DNA from: Paraburkholderia saeva | Lineage (GTDB): Bacteria > Pseudomonadota > Gammaproteobacteria > Burkholderiales > Burkholderiaceae | Direction of reading: 5' to 3' | NCBI RefSeq assembly: GCF_907164555.1 | Contig: NZ_CAJQZC010000006.1 | Span: 186,001-250,000 of the forward strand | DNA: 64,000 nt | In this document: positions 29,243 to 38,195 of the stretch, piece by piece | How positions within the stretch are numbered: the first letter of the stretch is position 1 | How the letters are laid out: every line of letters begins with the position of its first letter | Notes under the pieces: generated by a model | Databases searched by the model: none | Told to the model about the DNA's origin: nothing | Seen by the model: only the letters and a program-made list of their open reading frames with translations | Program-made: the position numbers and the translations under genes

Positions 29243-30673
29243 TCAGAAAAACAGCCACGTGCTCACGAGGAATACTGGCATCAACACGACCAGCGCCCAG
29301 CCGACGTACGCGAAAAAACCCGGCATGCGCACGCCGCGCGATTCCGCGATCGCCTTGACCATGAAATTCGGTGCGTTGCCGATATAGCTGTTCGCGCCCA
29401 TGAATACCGCGCCCGCGGAAATGGCCGCGAGCGTCGTGGCGCCCGTGGTCATCAGCGTCTGCGCGTTGCCACCGGCCAGGTTGAAAAACACGAGGTAGGT
29501 TGGCGCGTTATCGAGGAACGACGACAGGATGCCGGTCGCCCAGAAATACATCGCATCGTGCGGCTGGCCAGAAGCGTCATTGACGAGATGCACGATACCC
29601 GCGAACGCGCCGTCCTGGCCTGCACGCAGGATCACGATAACGGGTGCGATTGTCACGAAGATGCCGGCAAAGAGCTTCGCCACTTCCTCGATGGGCGCCC
29701 AGTTGAAGTCGTTACCCTCGCGCGCGGCGCGCGGCGTGACGGCGAGCGATACGAGCGTCACGACAATCAGCGCCGCGTCACGAACAGCGTTTTGCAGCGC
29801 GACGTGCGTACCGAAGAGGTCAAATTCGATGCCCGGTTTCCACAGGCCGCTCATCAGCACGAGCGCGATCACCACACCGAGGAGCACGAAGTTGATCTTG
29901 CCGTCGAGTCCGAACGGCGCGAAATCGGGCGTCGGATCCAGAAACGCAGAGCGCGATTCTTCGCGACGGTGAAAGTAGTACGAATCGAGCGCGAAAAAGA
30001 TAGCGAGCAGCACGATGCAGACAAACAACATGGGCAGCGCGAGATGCGTCGTCGTCCAGAAGAAGCTCACGCCGTTGAGAAAGCCGAGGAAGAGCGGCGG
30101 ATCGCCGAGCGGCGACAGCGAGCCGCCCGCATTCGCGACCAGAAAGATGAAGAACACGACGACGTGAACCACGTGCTTCCGGTTGTCGTTCGCGCGCAAA
30201 AGCGGGCGAATCAGCAGCATCGCAGCGCCCGTGGTGCCCATGATGCTGGCGAGTACGGTGCCGAGCGCGAGAATGCCGGTGTTAAGGCGCGGCGATCCGT
30301 GCAGATTGCCGCGCACACAGATGCCGCCCGCCACCGTATAGAGGGAGGTCAGCAGCACGATAAACGGAACGTATTCCTCGAACAGCGCATGCCCGAATGT
30401 ACCGAACGCGACATCCGCGCCGAAAACGACGGCGAACGGCACCAGAAATACGGCTGCCCACGCCGCCGAGATCTTGCCGAAGTGGTGATGCCAGAACGCG
30501 GGCGCGACGAGCGGAAACATCGCGATCGAAAGGAGCATGCCCGCAAAAGGCACGCCCCATAACGCGGAAAGCGTTGCACCGTCGAGTGTGGCAGCGGCGG
30601 CAAGTTGTGGGCACGTTGCCACCAGCAAGGCAACAAGTGCCATGCCCGCGCGAGACGCGGTATGTCGTTTCAT
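29243..30673 (-). CDS. nhaD: NhaD-type sodium:proton antiporter
   Basis: Multi-pass inner membrane antiporter of the NhaD/ion transporter family. It has 476 residues from ATG 30673, with a cleavable or first-helix hydrophobic start (about 8-27) and about 12 membrane segments. Conserved stretches are LLIRPLLRAN, ANAGGSLSPLGDPPLFLGF (asparagine and aspartate in a half-helix), and SSFLDNAPTYLVFFNLAGG. It lies 43 bases after a LutC-like gene on the same strand. A role in sodium or pH balance is inferred from family. Confidence 0.88.
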   Translation of the reverse strand: MKRHTASRAGMALVALLVATCPQLAAAATLDGATLSALWGVPFAGMLLSIAMFPLVAPAFWHHHFGKISAAWAAVFLVPFAVVFGADVAFGTFGHALFEEYVPFIVLLTSLYTVAGGICVRGNLHGSPRLNTGILALGTVLASIMGTTGAAMLLIRPLLRANDNRKHVVHVVVFFIFLVANAGGSLSPLGDPPLFLGFLNGVSFFWTTTHLALPMLFVCIVLLAIFFALDSYYFHRREESRSAFLDPTPDFAPFGLDGKINFVLLGVVIALVLMSGLWKPGIEFDLFGTHVALQNAVRDAALIVVTLVSLAVTPRAAREGNDFNWAPIEEVAKLFAGIFVTIAPVIVILRAGQDGAFAGIVHLVNDASGQPHDAMYFWATGILSSFLDNAPTYLVFFNLAGGNAQTLMTTGATTLAAISAGAVFMGANSYIGNAPNFMVKAIAESRGVRMPGFFAYVGWALVVLMPVFLVSTWLFF

Positions 30674-30716
30674 CAGGGATTCCGGAATTGAGATGAGCGA
30701 CCGGTCGCGTGGCACC

Positions 30717-31379
30717 TCACGCGCCACGAACGACGATCACATGAACCCGATAGGGACCGTGCGCGCCAAGCACGATGGTCTGTTCGATATCGCCGGTACG
30801 CGAAGGTCCGGAGACAAAATTGACCGCGCGCGGCAGCTCGCCGCGTTCAGTGCGGATCAGGCCGAACGCATCCTCGTGACCCGCGACGATGCGCGATACG
30901 GGCACGACAGCGATATGTGTTTCCGGCAGCAACGCAGCGGATGCGTACGTCTGCGGACCCGACAGCAGCACCAGCGTGCCAGTCTCGGCAGTCGCGCAGA
31001 AGCAGCCTGTGATTCCGACAGGATCAAGGTCTACGGGCTTGCGGAATTCGACCGCGATGCCGGCTTCCGCCCACGCGAACTCACGTAGCGTTTCCCACGC
31101 GATGGCCCGCACCGGAAGATTGTGTTCCAGCAAATAGCGATGTGCCGCCGCGGGCACGTCGCTCAAGGTCGCGACTTCTTCGACCGTGCTCGACATCCTG
31201 CGGGCTTCTTCGACAAAGCGTGTGACAAGGTCACCCGGCATGGGCGGCCGCGGACCTTCAGGATGGCGTTCGAGATAGTCTGTCACCGCTTCGCGCTCGG
31301 ATGCGGCGGGTTCGGCTGGACGACCCTGCGCGGCGCGTATGCGAGCCAGAATGTTGCGACGGGCAACCGATGTGTCCAT
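30717..31379 (-). CDS. LutC/YkgG family protein (second copy in window)
   Basis: A 220-residue LUD-domain (DUF162) protein, the family of lactate utilisation protein C. It starts at MDTSVARRNILARIRAAQGRPA and contains the family pattern ITGCFCATAETGTLVLLSG near 124-142, ASAALLPETHIAVVP, and SGPSRTGDIEQTIVLGAHGP. A full lutABC set with its own LutC lies 3 kb away; this copy stands without LutA or LutB, between pncB and nhaD. It may be a divergent paralogue with another redox partner; its function is open. Confidence 0.88.
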   Translation of the reverse strand: MDTSVARRNILARIRAAQGRPAEPAASEREAVTDYLERHPEGPRPPMPGDLVTRFVEEARRMSSTVEEVATLSDVPAAAHRYLLEHNLPVRAIAWETLREFAWAEAGIAVEFRKPVDLDPVGITGCFCATAETGTLVLLSGPQTYASAALLPETHIAVVPVSRIVAGHEDAFGLIRTERGELPRAVNFVSGPSRTGDIEQTIVLGAHGPYRVHVIVVRGA

Positions 31380-31491
31380 GTGCAATCCTCGTAACGATGA
31401 CCATGACCTTGCGGTATCGGGAGAATTATACCGGCCGCCCCTTGCGCGAACACCTGGCCGGATGGCCATGGTCGCGCACGTCGACGCTGCG

Positions 31492-32688
31492 TTACTTCGC
31501 GGCTTCTTCCTCGGGCGACTCGATGCCGAACACCTGCCGCAGATAGGCGAGATAGGCCTTGTCGTCGCACATGTTCTTGCCCGGCGAATCGGAGAGTTTC
31601 GCGACGGGCTGACCATTGCAGCGGACCATCTTGATCACGATCTGCAGCGGGTTATAGCCGAGATCGTTCGTGAGGTTCGTGCCGACACCAAACGCAAGCT
31701 TGCAGCGCCCGCGAAAGCGTTCGTACAACTGAAGCACCTTCGGGATATCGAGCGCATCGGAGAACACAAGAACCTTCGTGCGCGGGTCGCAGCGGTTGGC
31801 TTCGTAGTGCTTCAGCAGGCGCTCGCCCCAGTCGAACGGATCGCCTGAATCATGGCGCGCTCCATCGAACAGCTTGCAGAAGTACATATCGAAGTCGCGC
31901 AGGAATGCCTGCATGCCGTACACGTCGGAGAGCGCGATGCCCAGATCGCCGCGATATTCCTTCGCCCACATCTCGAAGCCGAAGATCTGCGAATCGCGCA
32001 GCCGCGGCCCGAGCGCCTGGCAAGCCTGCAGATATTCATGCGCCATTGTGCCGAGTGGCGTCAAGCCGTGCTTGAACGCGTAGAACACGTTGCTCGTGCC
32101 CGCGAACTGATCGCCGAGACCATCCTTCAGCGTGAGGATGACCTCTTCGTGCCACTGCTTCGAGAAGCGGCGCCGCGTGCCGTAATCCGCGATCTTGCAA
32201 TCCGAGAATTCCGGACGCGCGCCCAGCAGCTGGATCTTCTCGCGCAGGCGCTCACGGCCTACCGTGTAATCCGGCTTCTGCTGCGTGTTGCGGAAGTACA
32301 CCTCGTTGACGATCGCAAGCATCGGAATCTCGAAGAGGATCGTATGCAGCCACGGCCCCTTTATCTCGATGTCGATCTCGCCGTTGCCCTTCTCCGAAGG
32401 CCTGATCGAAATGTATTTTTCGCTCAGATGGAAAAGCGCGAGAAACTCGATAAAGTCGCCCTTGATGAAACGCATGCGGCGCAGGTAGTCGAGCTCGTCG
32501 TCCGAAAACCGCAGATGGCAGAGCTGGCGAACCTCGTCGCGGATTTCGTCGATGTACGGTACGAGATCGACGTCTGGCGTCCGGCAGCGGAACCTGTATT
32601 CCACATTCGCAGCGGGGAAATGATGCAAAACAACCTGCATCATCGTGAACTTGTACAGATCAGTATCGAGCAGCGAATTAATAATCAT
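31492..32688 (-). CDS. pncB: Nicotinate phosphoribosyltransferase
   Basis: Salvages nicotinate to nicotinate mononucleotide for NAD synthesis. The 398-residue product begins [20 protein letters not shown], the family signature. The phosphorylated His region is seen in [18 protein letters not shown]. Other landmarks are [14 protein letters not shown] and [17 protein letters not shown]. It is divergent from the ferredoxin gene over a 317-base gap. No regulator is adjacent. Confidence 0.96.
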   Translation of the reverse strand: MIINSLLDTDLYKFTMMQVVLHHFPAANVEYRFRCRTPDVDLVPYIDEIRDEVRQLCHLRFSDDELDYLRRMRFIKGDFIEFLALFHLSEKYISIRPSEKGNGEIDIEIKGPWLHTILFEIPMLAIVNEVYFRNTQQKPDYTVGRERLREKIQLLGARPEFSDCKIADYGTRRRFSKQWHEEVILTLKDGLGDQFAGTSNVFYAFKHGLTPLGTMAHEYLQACQALGPRLRDSQIFGFEMWAKEYRGDLGIALSDVYGMQAFLRDFDMYFCKLFDGARHDSGDPFDWGERLLKHYEANRCDPRTKVLVFSDALDIPKVLQLYERFRGRCKLAFGVGTNLTNDLGYNPLQIVIKMVRCNGQPVAKLSDSPGKNMCDDKAYLAYLRQVFGIESPEEEAAK

Positions 32689-33005
32689 GTTGTGCAAGCC
32701 GGACTGCCAGTAATCGGAGAAGGCCGCGAGGCGGCGCTTCATAACGCGGTATGCCCCGGACGGACCGACCTGTCGCATGTTACCCGAATGCGCGTCGCGA
32801 CACGGGGCAAAGGGCCTCGGCCGGATGGCCAGCATGCGGCTGCGGGCGGCCGGGCTCGCGGGCGCGACAGGCGTCGCGCTTCATAAACTAATCACGAAAC
32901 GATATAAACCCCATTGTCCGCCAGCCTATGCGCCTCTTGACGTTACGCTACAATAGCGCTTTTGGCGTTTCGCCTCCCCAGATACCGCATGCAGGAGCTG
33001 CCTGA
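32689..33005. promoter_or_regulatory. Divergent pncB-ferredoxin intergenic region
   Basis: This 317-base gap must hold both divergent promoters. A TACAAT hexamer at 32949-32954 on plus is a candidate -10 box for the ferredoxin gene, but the TTGACG upstream is only six bases away and cannot be its -35 partner. I see no other gene or definite operator. Confidence 0.35.
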
Positions 33006-33329
33006 ATGACTCACGTTGTGACCGAAAGCTGCATCAAGTGCCGCTATACCGACTGCGTCGATGTGTGCCCGGTGGACTGCTTTCGCGAAGGTCCCAACTT
33101 CCTCGCGATCGACCCCGATGAGTGCATCGACTGTGCTGTTTGCGTCGCCGAATGCCCGGTGAACGCGATCTACGCCGAGGAAGACGTGCCGGGCGACCAG
33201 CAGGACTTCATTTCGCTGAACGCCGACCTCGCGAAGGGCTGGCCGAGCATCACGAAGACCAGGGCGCCGCTGCCGGAAGCCGACGAATTCAAGGACATAA
33301 AAGAAAAGCTGGCGATGCTCGAGCGTTGA
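33006..33329 (+). CDS. fdxA: Ferredoxin with 3Fe-4S and 4Fe-4S clusters
   Basis: Small electron carrier of the Azotobacter FdI/FdxA type, 107 residues. The first cluster motif is [17 protein letters not shown], whose spacing is that of the 3Fe-4S ligand set; the second is [13 protein letters not shown] for a 4Fe-4S cluster. The FdxA C-terminus, [12 protein letters not shown] here, follows. It is upstream of the tRNA-Asn pair. A strong 12-base-pair hairpin starts at its stop codon. Confidence 0.96.
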   Translation: MTHVVTESCIKCRYTDCVDVCPVDCFREGPNFLAIDPDECIDCAVCVAECPVNAIYAEEDVPGDQQDFISLNADLAKGWPSITKTRAPLPEADEFKDIKEKLAMLER

Positions 33330-33359
33330 GCGGCGCGGGTCTGCGACCCGGTGCGCCGC
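33330..33359 (+). terminator. Strong hairpin at the end of the ferredoxin gene
   Basis: GCGGCGC pairs with GCGCCGC and the inner GGGTC with GACCC around a TGC loop, starting directly after the fdxA stop codon. No T run follows, so it may stabilise the message 3' end rather than terminate alone. Confidence 0.4.
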
Positions 33360-33402
33360 ACGCGACGCGTAGCGGACGCGCGACCGGGATAAGCAAAAGC
33401 TA

Positions 33403-33431
33403 TTGACAGGCCCTGAAGCACCCCATACAAT
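33403..33431 (+). promoter_or_regulatory. Sigma70 promoter of the tRNA-Asn genes
   Basis: A perfect TTGACA (33403-33408) and TACAAT (33426-33431) are separated by 17 bases. The predicted start at about 33438 lies some 15 bases before the first tRNA. Confidence 0.85.
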
Positions 33432-33453
33432 TTCGCTTCTCTGCTGTTGTTGT

Positions 33454-33529
33454 TCCCCGATAGCTCAGTCGGTAGAGCGCCGGACTGTTAATCCGTAGGT
33501 CCCTGGTTCGAGCCCAGGTCGGGGAGCCA
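33454..33529 (+). tRNA. tRNA-Asn (GTT), copy 1
   Basis: A 76-base tRNA with CCA encoded. The acceptor arm TCCCCGA pairs with TCGGGGA, the T arm contains GGTTCGAGCCC, and the anticodon loop CTGTTAA has anticodon GTT at 33486-33488 or within one base. It follows the sigma70 promoter directly and is followed by its own terminator. Confidence 0.98.
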
Positions 33530-33541
33530 AGAATTGCAAAG

Positions 33542-33567
33542 GCCCGTTAACCATAACGGGCTTTTTT
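33542..33567 (+). terminator. Terminator between the two tRNA-Asn genes
   Basis: GCCCGTTA (33542-33549) pairs with TAACGGGC (33554-33561) around ACCA, followed by six T residues. It lies 12 bases after the first tRNA, so the second tRNA needs read-through or its own promoter. Confidence 0.85.
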
Positions 33568-33605
33568 ACGTAAAGTAGCACCGCAGCAACAGGTTGTACT
33601 GCTGT

Positions 33606-33681
33606 TCCCCGATAGCTCAGTCGGTAGAGCGCCGGACTGTTAATCCGTAGGTCCCTGGTTCGAGCCCAGGTCGGGGAGCCA
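33606..33681 (+). tRNA. tRNA-Asn (GTT), copy 2
   Basis: Identical over all 76 bases to the first copy, 152 bases downstream of it. The preceding bases CTGCTGTT-like sequence is also shared, which suggests a recent tandem duplication. No clear promoter of its own is visible between the terminator and this gene. Confidence 0.98.
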
Positions 33682-33690
33682 AAATTCGAA

Positions 33691-33720
33691 GGCCCGCATT
33701 CTTGCGGGCCTTTTTGTTTT
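33691..33720 (+). terminator. Terminator after the second tRNA-Asn
   Basis: GGCCCGCA (33691-33698) pairs with TGCGGGCC (33703-33710) around TTCT and is followed by TTTTTGTTTT. Confidence 0.9.
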
Positions 33721-33784
33721 GGCACTCTCCGTTTGCGCTTCGGACTTTTCGCGCGCGCCGGTCTTGCCGGGCGCGGCGGAACAT

Positions 33785-34381
33785 TCAATCCGACGCACCC
33801 CCGCCAAGCCACACCACCGTCAGCGACCGCACACCCTGCGCGCCGCGGATCAGCACGCCTTCGATATCCGCCGTCGCCGACGGGCCGGTCACGAGCACCG
33901 CGTACCGTGCGTCGCGAAAATCCGGCTGACGGTAGACGTCCTGAAGGCCGTCGACGATCCGTGCCGGGTCGAGCAGCACGACGAGATGCTGCGCGAGATA
34001 ACCCAGCGCATTCACCACGTACTCTTTCTCGCTGAACCAGACCGAGCCCGTTTCCGCGACGCCAAACCGGGCGCGCACAACGCCCACGTCGACGTCCTGC
34101 AGCGAAGCCGGCGGCGTGTCCGCGTCCATCGCACGCGTGCCCTGCACTTCGGGCGTTGCGCTGCAGATCACCGCGTCCGTGCCGAAACGCCCGGCGAGCA
34201 GCGCGCGTACGTCCGCAGCCGTTGCCGCTTCTACACAGGTTCCGCCCATCAGGGCGAGCGCCGCTGTGAAACGCTCGCGCAAGTCGCCGCCGGGCGACGT
34301 GAAGAGCGGTACGTCGGGTCGCGGCCGGCCGGCCGGCTGCGCCGCGCGCACCCTCGCGAGGAAATCGTCACGCGTTGCCAT
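33785..34381 (-). CDS. lutC: L-lactate utilisation protein LutC
   Basis: Third subunit of the LutABC L-lactate oxidising complex. The 198-residue LUD-domain (DUF162) protein has ATRDDFLARVRAAQPAG at the start, then FGVAETGSVWFSEKEYVVNAL near 113-133 and GPSATADIEGVLIRGAQGVRS near the end. Its start overlaps the end of lutB by 14 bases. I use the ATG at 34381; a GTG three bases earlier is also possible. Transcription order is lutA-lutB-lutC. Confidence 0.92.
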   Translation of the reverse strand: MATRDDFLARVRAAQPAGRPRPDVPLFTSPGGDLRERFTAALALMGGTCVEAATAADVRALLAGRFGTDAVICSATPEVQGTRAMDADTPPASLQDVDVGVVRARFGVAETGSVWFSEKEYVVNALGYLAQHLVVLLDPARIVDGLQDVYRQPDFRDARYAVLVTGPSATADIEGVLIRGAQGVRSLTVVWLGGGASD

Positions 34382-35759
34382 CACGGCCTCCGCGATTCTT
34401 CTTGTACCACTCGTGGAAAGTCATGTTTGGCGCGTCCGGCAGTTCACGTTGGCGGCCCCAGATATTGAGCGGGTTATACAGGACGAAATTCGGAAGGCGT
34501 CTCAGCGCGCCGCCCAGCGATGCGATCGTCGCACGGTAGAGCGTCGGGCTCGCAAGCAGCCGCCCCGCCATCTTCAGCACTTCCTTCTTCACGAACGGCA
34601 CTTCGTGGCGCACCGCAATCACTTCGCGCCACTTGTAGATCTGCTCGTGGATATTGATCTTCACCGGGCACACGTTCGTGCAGCTGCCGTTTAACGTCGA
34701 TGCAAACGGCAGCGCGCTATAGCGTTTGAGGTCGAACGTCGGGTTGATGATTGCGCCGATCGGCCCGGAATACGTGCCGCCATACGAGAGCCCGCCGCTG
34801 CGCCGGTACACCGGGCACGTATTCATGCAGGCGCCGCAGCGGATGCACTTGAGCGAGTACCAGAAGTCCTCCATCGCCAGCCGTTCGATACGGCCGTGGT
34901 CCACGAGGATGAAGTGCATCTCCGTACCCGGACGCGGCGCGCGAAAGTGCGACGTGTACTGCGTGATGGGCGAGCCCAGCGCGCTGCGCGAGAGCATTCG
35001 CACGAATATGCCCAGATCGGAAATCCGGGGAATGATCTTCTCGATGCCGATCGAGGCGATATGCAGTGGCGGCACGCTGGCCGAGAGATCCGCGTTGCCT
35101 TCGTTCGTGCAGACGACGACCGTGCCCGTCTCCGCGATCGCGAAGTTGCAGCCGGTCATGCCTGCCGTCTTTTCGCGCACGAAGTACGGGCGCGTGTTCA
35201 TCCGCTGGCTTTCGGCGAGGTAGTGGATGTCGCTGTTCTTCGGATCGGTGCCGATCGTGCGGCCGAACAGTTCCGCGACGTCGCCGCGCAGCTTGTGGAC
35301 CGCCGGCACGACCATGTGGCTCGGGTCCTGGTGATCGAGTTGCTGGATGCGCTCGCCGAGATCGGTTTCCATCACCGTGATACCGCGCGGCTCCAGATAG
35401 TCGCGCATCGCGCATTCGTCGGTGAGCATCGACTTGCTCTTGACGAGCGCCGTCATGCCGCGCTCCGACATGATCCGGTAGACGATCTCGTTGTGTTCCT
35501 CCGCGTTCGCCGCCCAGTGAACGACGACGCCATTGGCCGCCGCCGCATCCGCGAACTGTTCGAGATACTCCGACAGATGCGACAGCGCGTGTTCCTTGAT
35601 GCCGGACGCCAGTTCGCGCATCGTCTCCCATTCGGCGATGCCGTGCGCCTGCACATCGCGCTTCTGACGCAGATCCCACAGTCGTTTGTCGTGAAACGCG
35701 ACGTGATCCGATTTCGCGATGAACCCGGCCGCCGCCTTCGCATGGTCGATGCGTTTCAT
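34368..35759 (-). CDS. lutB: L-lactate utilisation iron-sulfur protein LutB
   Basis: Iron-sulfur subunit of the LutABC L-lactate dehydrogenase complex. The 463-residue product has an N-terminal LUD-type domain (about residues 60-290, with IAETGTVVVCTNEGNAD). Ferredoxin-type cysteine clusters follow: CIRCGACMNTCPVYRR near 309-324 and CTNVCPVKI near 360. The start at 35759 (MKRIDHAKAAAGF) is the family start and overlaps the lutA stop by four bases (ATGA). Confidence 0.95.
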   Translation of the reverse strand: MKRIDHAKAAAGFIAKSDHVAFHDKRLWDLRQKRDVQAHGIAEWETMRELASGIKEHALSHLSEYLEQFADAAAANGVVVHWAANAEEHNEIVYRIMSERGMTALVKSKSMLTDECAMRDYLEPRGITVMETDLGERIQQLDHQDPSHMVVPAVHKLRGDVAELFGRTIGTDPKNSDIHYLAESQRMNTRPYFVREKTAGMTGCNFAIAETGTVVVCTNEGNADLSASVPPLHIASIGIEKIIPRISDLGIFVRMLSRSALGSPITQYTSHFRAPRPGTEMHFILVDHGRIERLAMEDFWYSLKCIRCGACMNTCPVYRRSGGLSYGGTYSGPIGAIINPTFDLKRYSALPFASTLNGSCTNVCPVKINIHEQIYKWREVIAVRHEVPFVKKEVLKMAGRLLASPTLYRATIASLGGALRRLPNFVLYNPLNIWGRQRELPDAPNMTFHEWYKKNRGGRDGNA

Positions 35760-36499
35760 TCGCGTGCTCCGTTCAGCACCTGCGCGATATGGATGAAGCG
35801 GGCGTCCGCCTTCATCCGCTCGGCGCACCCTTGTTGATGCATCAGGCACGACATGTCGCCCGACACGATGTACTGCGCGCCCGCGCCCAGATGATCGCGG
35901 ACCTTGTCCTGCCCCATGCGCACCGAGACGGCTTCTTCGGTCACCGAGAACGTGCCGCCAAAGCCGCAGCATTCGTCGGGCCGCGCGGGGCTGACGAACT
36001 CGATGCCCCTCACGCCCTCCAGCAATGTGCGCGGCTTCGAGCCGGGCGCGCCGGCAAGCTCCGAAACCGATCCTTCACGCAGATGCCGCAACGCGCTGCA
36101 ACTGTTGTGCAGCCCGACGCGGTGCGGAAACTCCGCCCACGGAAACTCCCGCGCGCCGACCACATCGTGCAGAAACTCGACGAGTTCATACGCGCTGGCC
36201 CGGACTTTCGTGACTTCGTCGGTTTGCCCGATCGCGGTGAAATGTTCGCGCACGTGGTGAATACAGCTCGCCGACGGTCCGACGATGTAGTCGTAGCCCG
36301 CAAAGTTGCGAGCAAACACGCGCTCGGCGCCGGCGGCGTCGACCTGCGCGCCGCTGTTGCCCATCGGCTGGCCGCAGCAGGTCTGGTCCTGCGGATAGTC
36401 GACGTCGATGCCGAAACGCTCGAGCAGCTCGAGCGTCGCAATGCCGACTTCCGGATAGAACGCGTCGATGAAACAGGGGATGAACAGCGCGACTTTCAT
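35756..36499 (-). CDS. lutA: L-lactate utilisation protein LutA (CCG-domain)
   Basis: CCG-domain protein of the LutABC complex, related to heterodisulfide reductase subunit B and GlcF. The 247-residue product begins MKVALFIPCFIDAFYPEVG. It has two C-C-G motifs, DQTCCGQPMGNSG near residue 40 and DECCGFGGTFS near 190, which are cluster ligands in this family. It is the first gene of the lut operon; a palindrome and a FadR-type operator lie 43-89 bases upstream. Confidence 0.95.
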   Translation of the reverse strand: MKVALFIPCFIDAFYPEVGIATLELLERFGIDVDYPQDQTCCGQPMGNSGAQVDAAGAERVFARNFAGYDYIVGPSASCIHHVREHFTAIGQTDEVTKVRASAYELVEFLHDVVGAREFPWAEFPHRVGLHNSCSALRHLREGSVSELAGAPGSKPRTLLEGVRGIEFVSPARPDECCGFGGTFSVTEEAVSVRMGQDKVRDHLGAGAQYIVSGDMSCLMHQQGCAERMKADARFIHIAQVLNGARE

Positions 36500-36541
36500 G
36501 GGCAAACCAGACAGGTTATGGGGGTGTTGTCGTGCGAGAGC

Positions 36542-36557
36542 CACCGGAATTCCGGTG
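36542..36557. promoter_or_regulatory. Perfect 16-base palindrome upstream of lutA
   Basis: CACCGGAATTCCGGTG reads the same on both strands. It lies 43-58 bases before the lutA start, beside the GntR-type operator. It may be a second regulator site or a hairpin in the leader. Confidence 0.5.
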
Positions 36558-36577
36558 CCTGTCGTCATTGGTAAAGT

Positions 36578-36588
36578 TGGTCTGACCA
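36578..36588. promoter_or_regulatory. Candidate GntR/FadR-type operator for lutABC
   Basis: TGGTCTGACCA matches the TGGT-N3-ACCA core bound by FadR-subfamily GntR regulators such as LldR, PdhR and LutR. It lies 79-89 bases upstream of lutA. No GntR gene is in the window, so the regulator would be encoded elsewhere. Confidence 0.6.
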
Positions 36589-36677
36589 TGAAATATAAAA
36601 GGGACGTAAAGCGCTGTCAAACCTCGTCCGCGCGCGCGGCCGCCGGTATACGATGACGGTTTTCTGATGGAATTGCG

Positions 36678-37166
36678 ATGACACATACTTTGCTGCGATC
36701 GTTGTTCATGGCCGTTCCGGCAGCGCTTCTCGCGAGCGTCGCGCCGCTCGCGCACAGCGAGGAAGTCGGCAGCGTCAACACAAACTTCCATCTGACGGGT
36801 TCCGATCGTGTGGTCGTCGAGGCGTATGACGATCCGGACGTGGCCGGCATTACCTGCTACGTGTCGCGGGCGCGCACGGGCGGCATCAAGGGCACGCTTG
36901 GCATCGCCGAAGACCCGACGGAAGCCTCGATCGCCTGCCGGCAGGTCGGCGCGATCCACTTCAACGGGCCAGTCAGGCAACAATCGGACGTGTTTTCCGA
37001 GCGTATGTCGTTGATCTTCAAGACGCTGCACGTGGTGCGGGTCGTCGATCCGAAGCGCAACACCCTTGTTTATCTGACGTACAGCGACCGCGTCGCGACC
37101 GGCAGCGCGAAAAACAGCGTCACGGCCGTGCCGATGCCGGCGGGCACGGCGATTCCGGTGAAATAA
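36678..37166 (+). CDS. creA: CreA family protein
   Basis: CreA is a small exported protein of unknown function found across proteobacteria. The 162-residue product has a signal peptide ending near residue 26 (APLAHS-E). The family signature follows: EEVGSVNTNFHLTGSDRVVV, AYDDPDVAGITCYVSRARTGG and KGTLGIAEDPTEASIACRQVG. It is divergent from lutA over 178 bases and 60 bases upstream of an AraC regulator on the same strand, with no clear functional link. Confidence 0.92.
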   Translation: MTHTLLRSLFMAVPAALLASVAPLAHSEEVGSVNTNFHLTGSDRVVVEAYDDPDVAGITCYVSRARTGGIKGTLGIAEDPTEASIACRQVGAIHFNGPVRQQSDVFSERMSLIFKTLHVVRVVDPKRNTLVYLTYSDRVATGSAKNSVTAVPMPAGTAIPVK

Positions 37167-37226
37167 CAAGTCGACCCATCAGGTGCGCGCTCGCGCTAGA
37201 CTGACGGGTCCAGCTGGACTTTACTC

Positions 37227-38066
37227 ATGACTTCCACCGGTTCCTCCACCCGCTTTCGCGATTGTCCCCGTTACTGGCGCACGCCGCTCATTCCCGGCGC
37301 GGAGATGCTCACGGCCGAGTATTACGACCACGAGTTCACGCCGCACTGGCACGACGCGTACGCGATTCCAGTCATCGAGGCGGGCGCGGAGACCTATCGT
37401 TATCGCGGCTCGACCCATATTGCGGAGGCGGGCAGCGTGCCGGTCATCAATCCGGGCGAGTTGCACACGGGCTCCCGGGCGGTCGACGCGGGCTGGCGCT
37501 ACCGCGTGATGTATACGCCCGTCGACTTCCTCCAGAAAATCGCCGACGACCTCGCCGGCAAGCCGCAACCGCTGCCGTGGTTCGATCCGGGCGTGATCCG
37601 CGATCGCGATCTCGCATACCGTCTGCGGCACGCGCATCAACTGATGGAAGCCGGCAGCGACCTGCTCGCCGCCGAAACCGCCATGATCGACGCATTGTCG
37701 ACGCTGCTTGCCCGCTACGGCAGCACGCGGCCCGAAACGCAAAGGATCGCGGCAAACGATCCGCGCGTCGCCGTCATGCAGGCGCAACTGGGTGCCGACC
37801 TCGCGGAGCCGGTGCAACTGTCGGATCTGGCGAACGCCGTCGGGCTGTCGCCGTTTCACGCCGCGCGGCTCTTCGCGCAGGCCACCGGCATGCCGCCGCA
37901 CGCGTGGCGCAACCAGATCCGGCTGCAGCGCGCGCTGGGGCCGCTGCGCGCGGGTGCTTCGGTGGCGGATGTCGCCGCCGCCAGCGGCTTTACCGACCAG
38001 AGCCATTTCACCCGCCATTTCCGGCGCATGTTCGGTGTGCCGCCGGGGCGTTGGCAAGCGGCGTGA
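37227..38066 (+). CDS. AraC family transcriptional regulator (cupin sensor)
   Basis: A 279-residue DNA-binding regulator. It has an N-terminal AraC-type cupin domain with EYYDHEFTPHWHDAYAIPVIEAG (His-rich sugar/amine pocket, residues about 32-54). Two C-terminal helix-turn-helix motifs follow; the second is VADVAAASGFTDQSHFTRHFRRMFGVPPGRW near 242-274. This is the pattern of regulators that sit beside LysE or AzlCD amino-acid exporters. Here azlC starts 129 bases downstream on the same strand, so control of azlCD is likely; the ligand is unknown. Confidence 0.9.
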   Translation: MTSTGSSTRFRDCPRYWRTPLIPGAEMLTAEYYDHEFTPHWHDAYAIPVIEAGAETYRYRGSTHIAEAGSVPVINPGELHTGSRAVDAGWRYRVMYTPVDFLQKIADDLAGKPQPLPWFDPGVIRDRDLAYRLRHAHQLMEAGSDLLAAETAMIDALSTLLARYGSTRPETQRIAANDPRVAVMQAQLGADLAEPVQLSDLANAVGLSPFHAARLFAQATGMPPHAWRNQIRLQRALGPLRAGASVADVAAASGFTDQSHFTRHFRRMFGVPPGRWQAA

Positions 38067-38195
38067 AGGGGCGCCTCGCGCGGCTTTCCGCCTGACTCAC
38101 GCGCTTGAACCGCCTGCCCGCACTGCCCGTAGCAAGAACGTACAAGCCCGTTCGGCCCGAGACGACTACGCTCCGTGTTCAAAGGAGAAGTCAGA

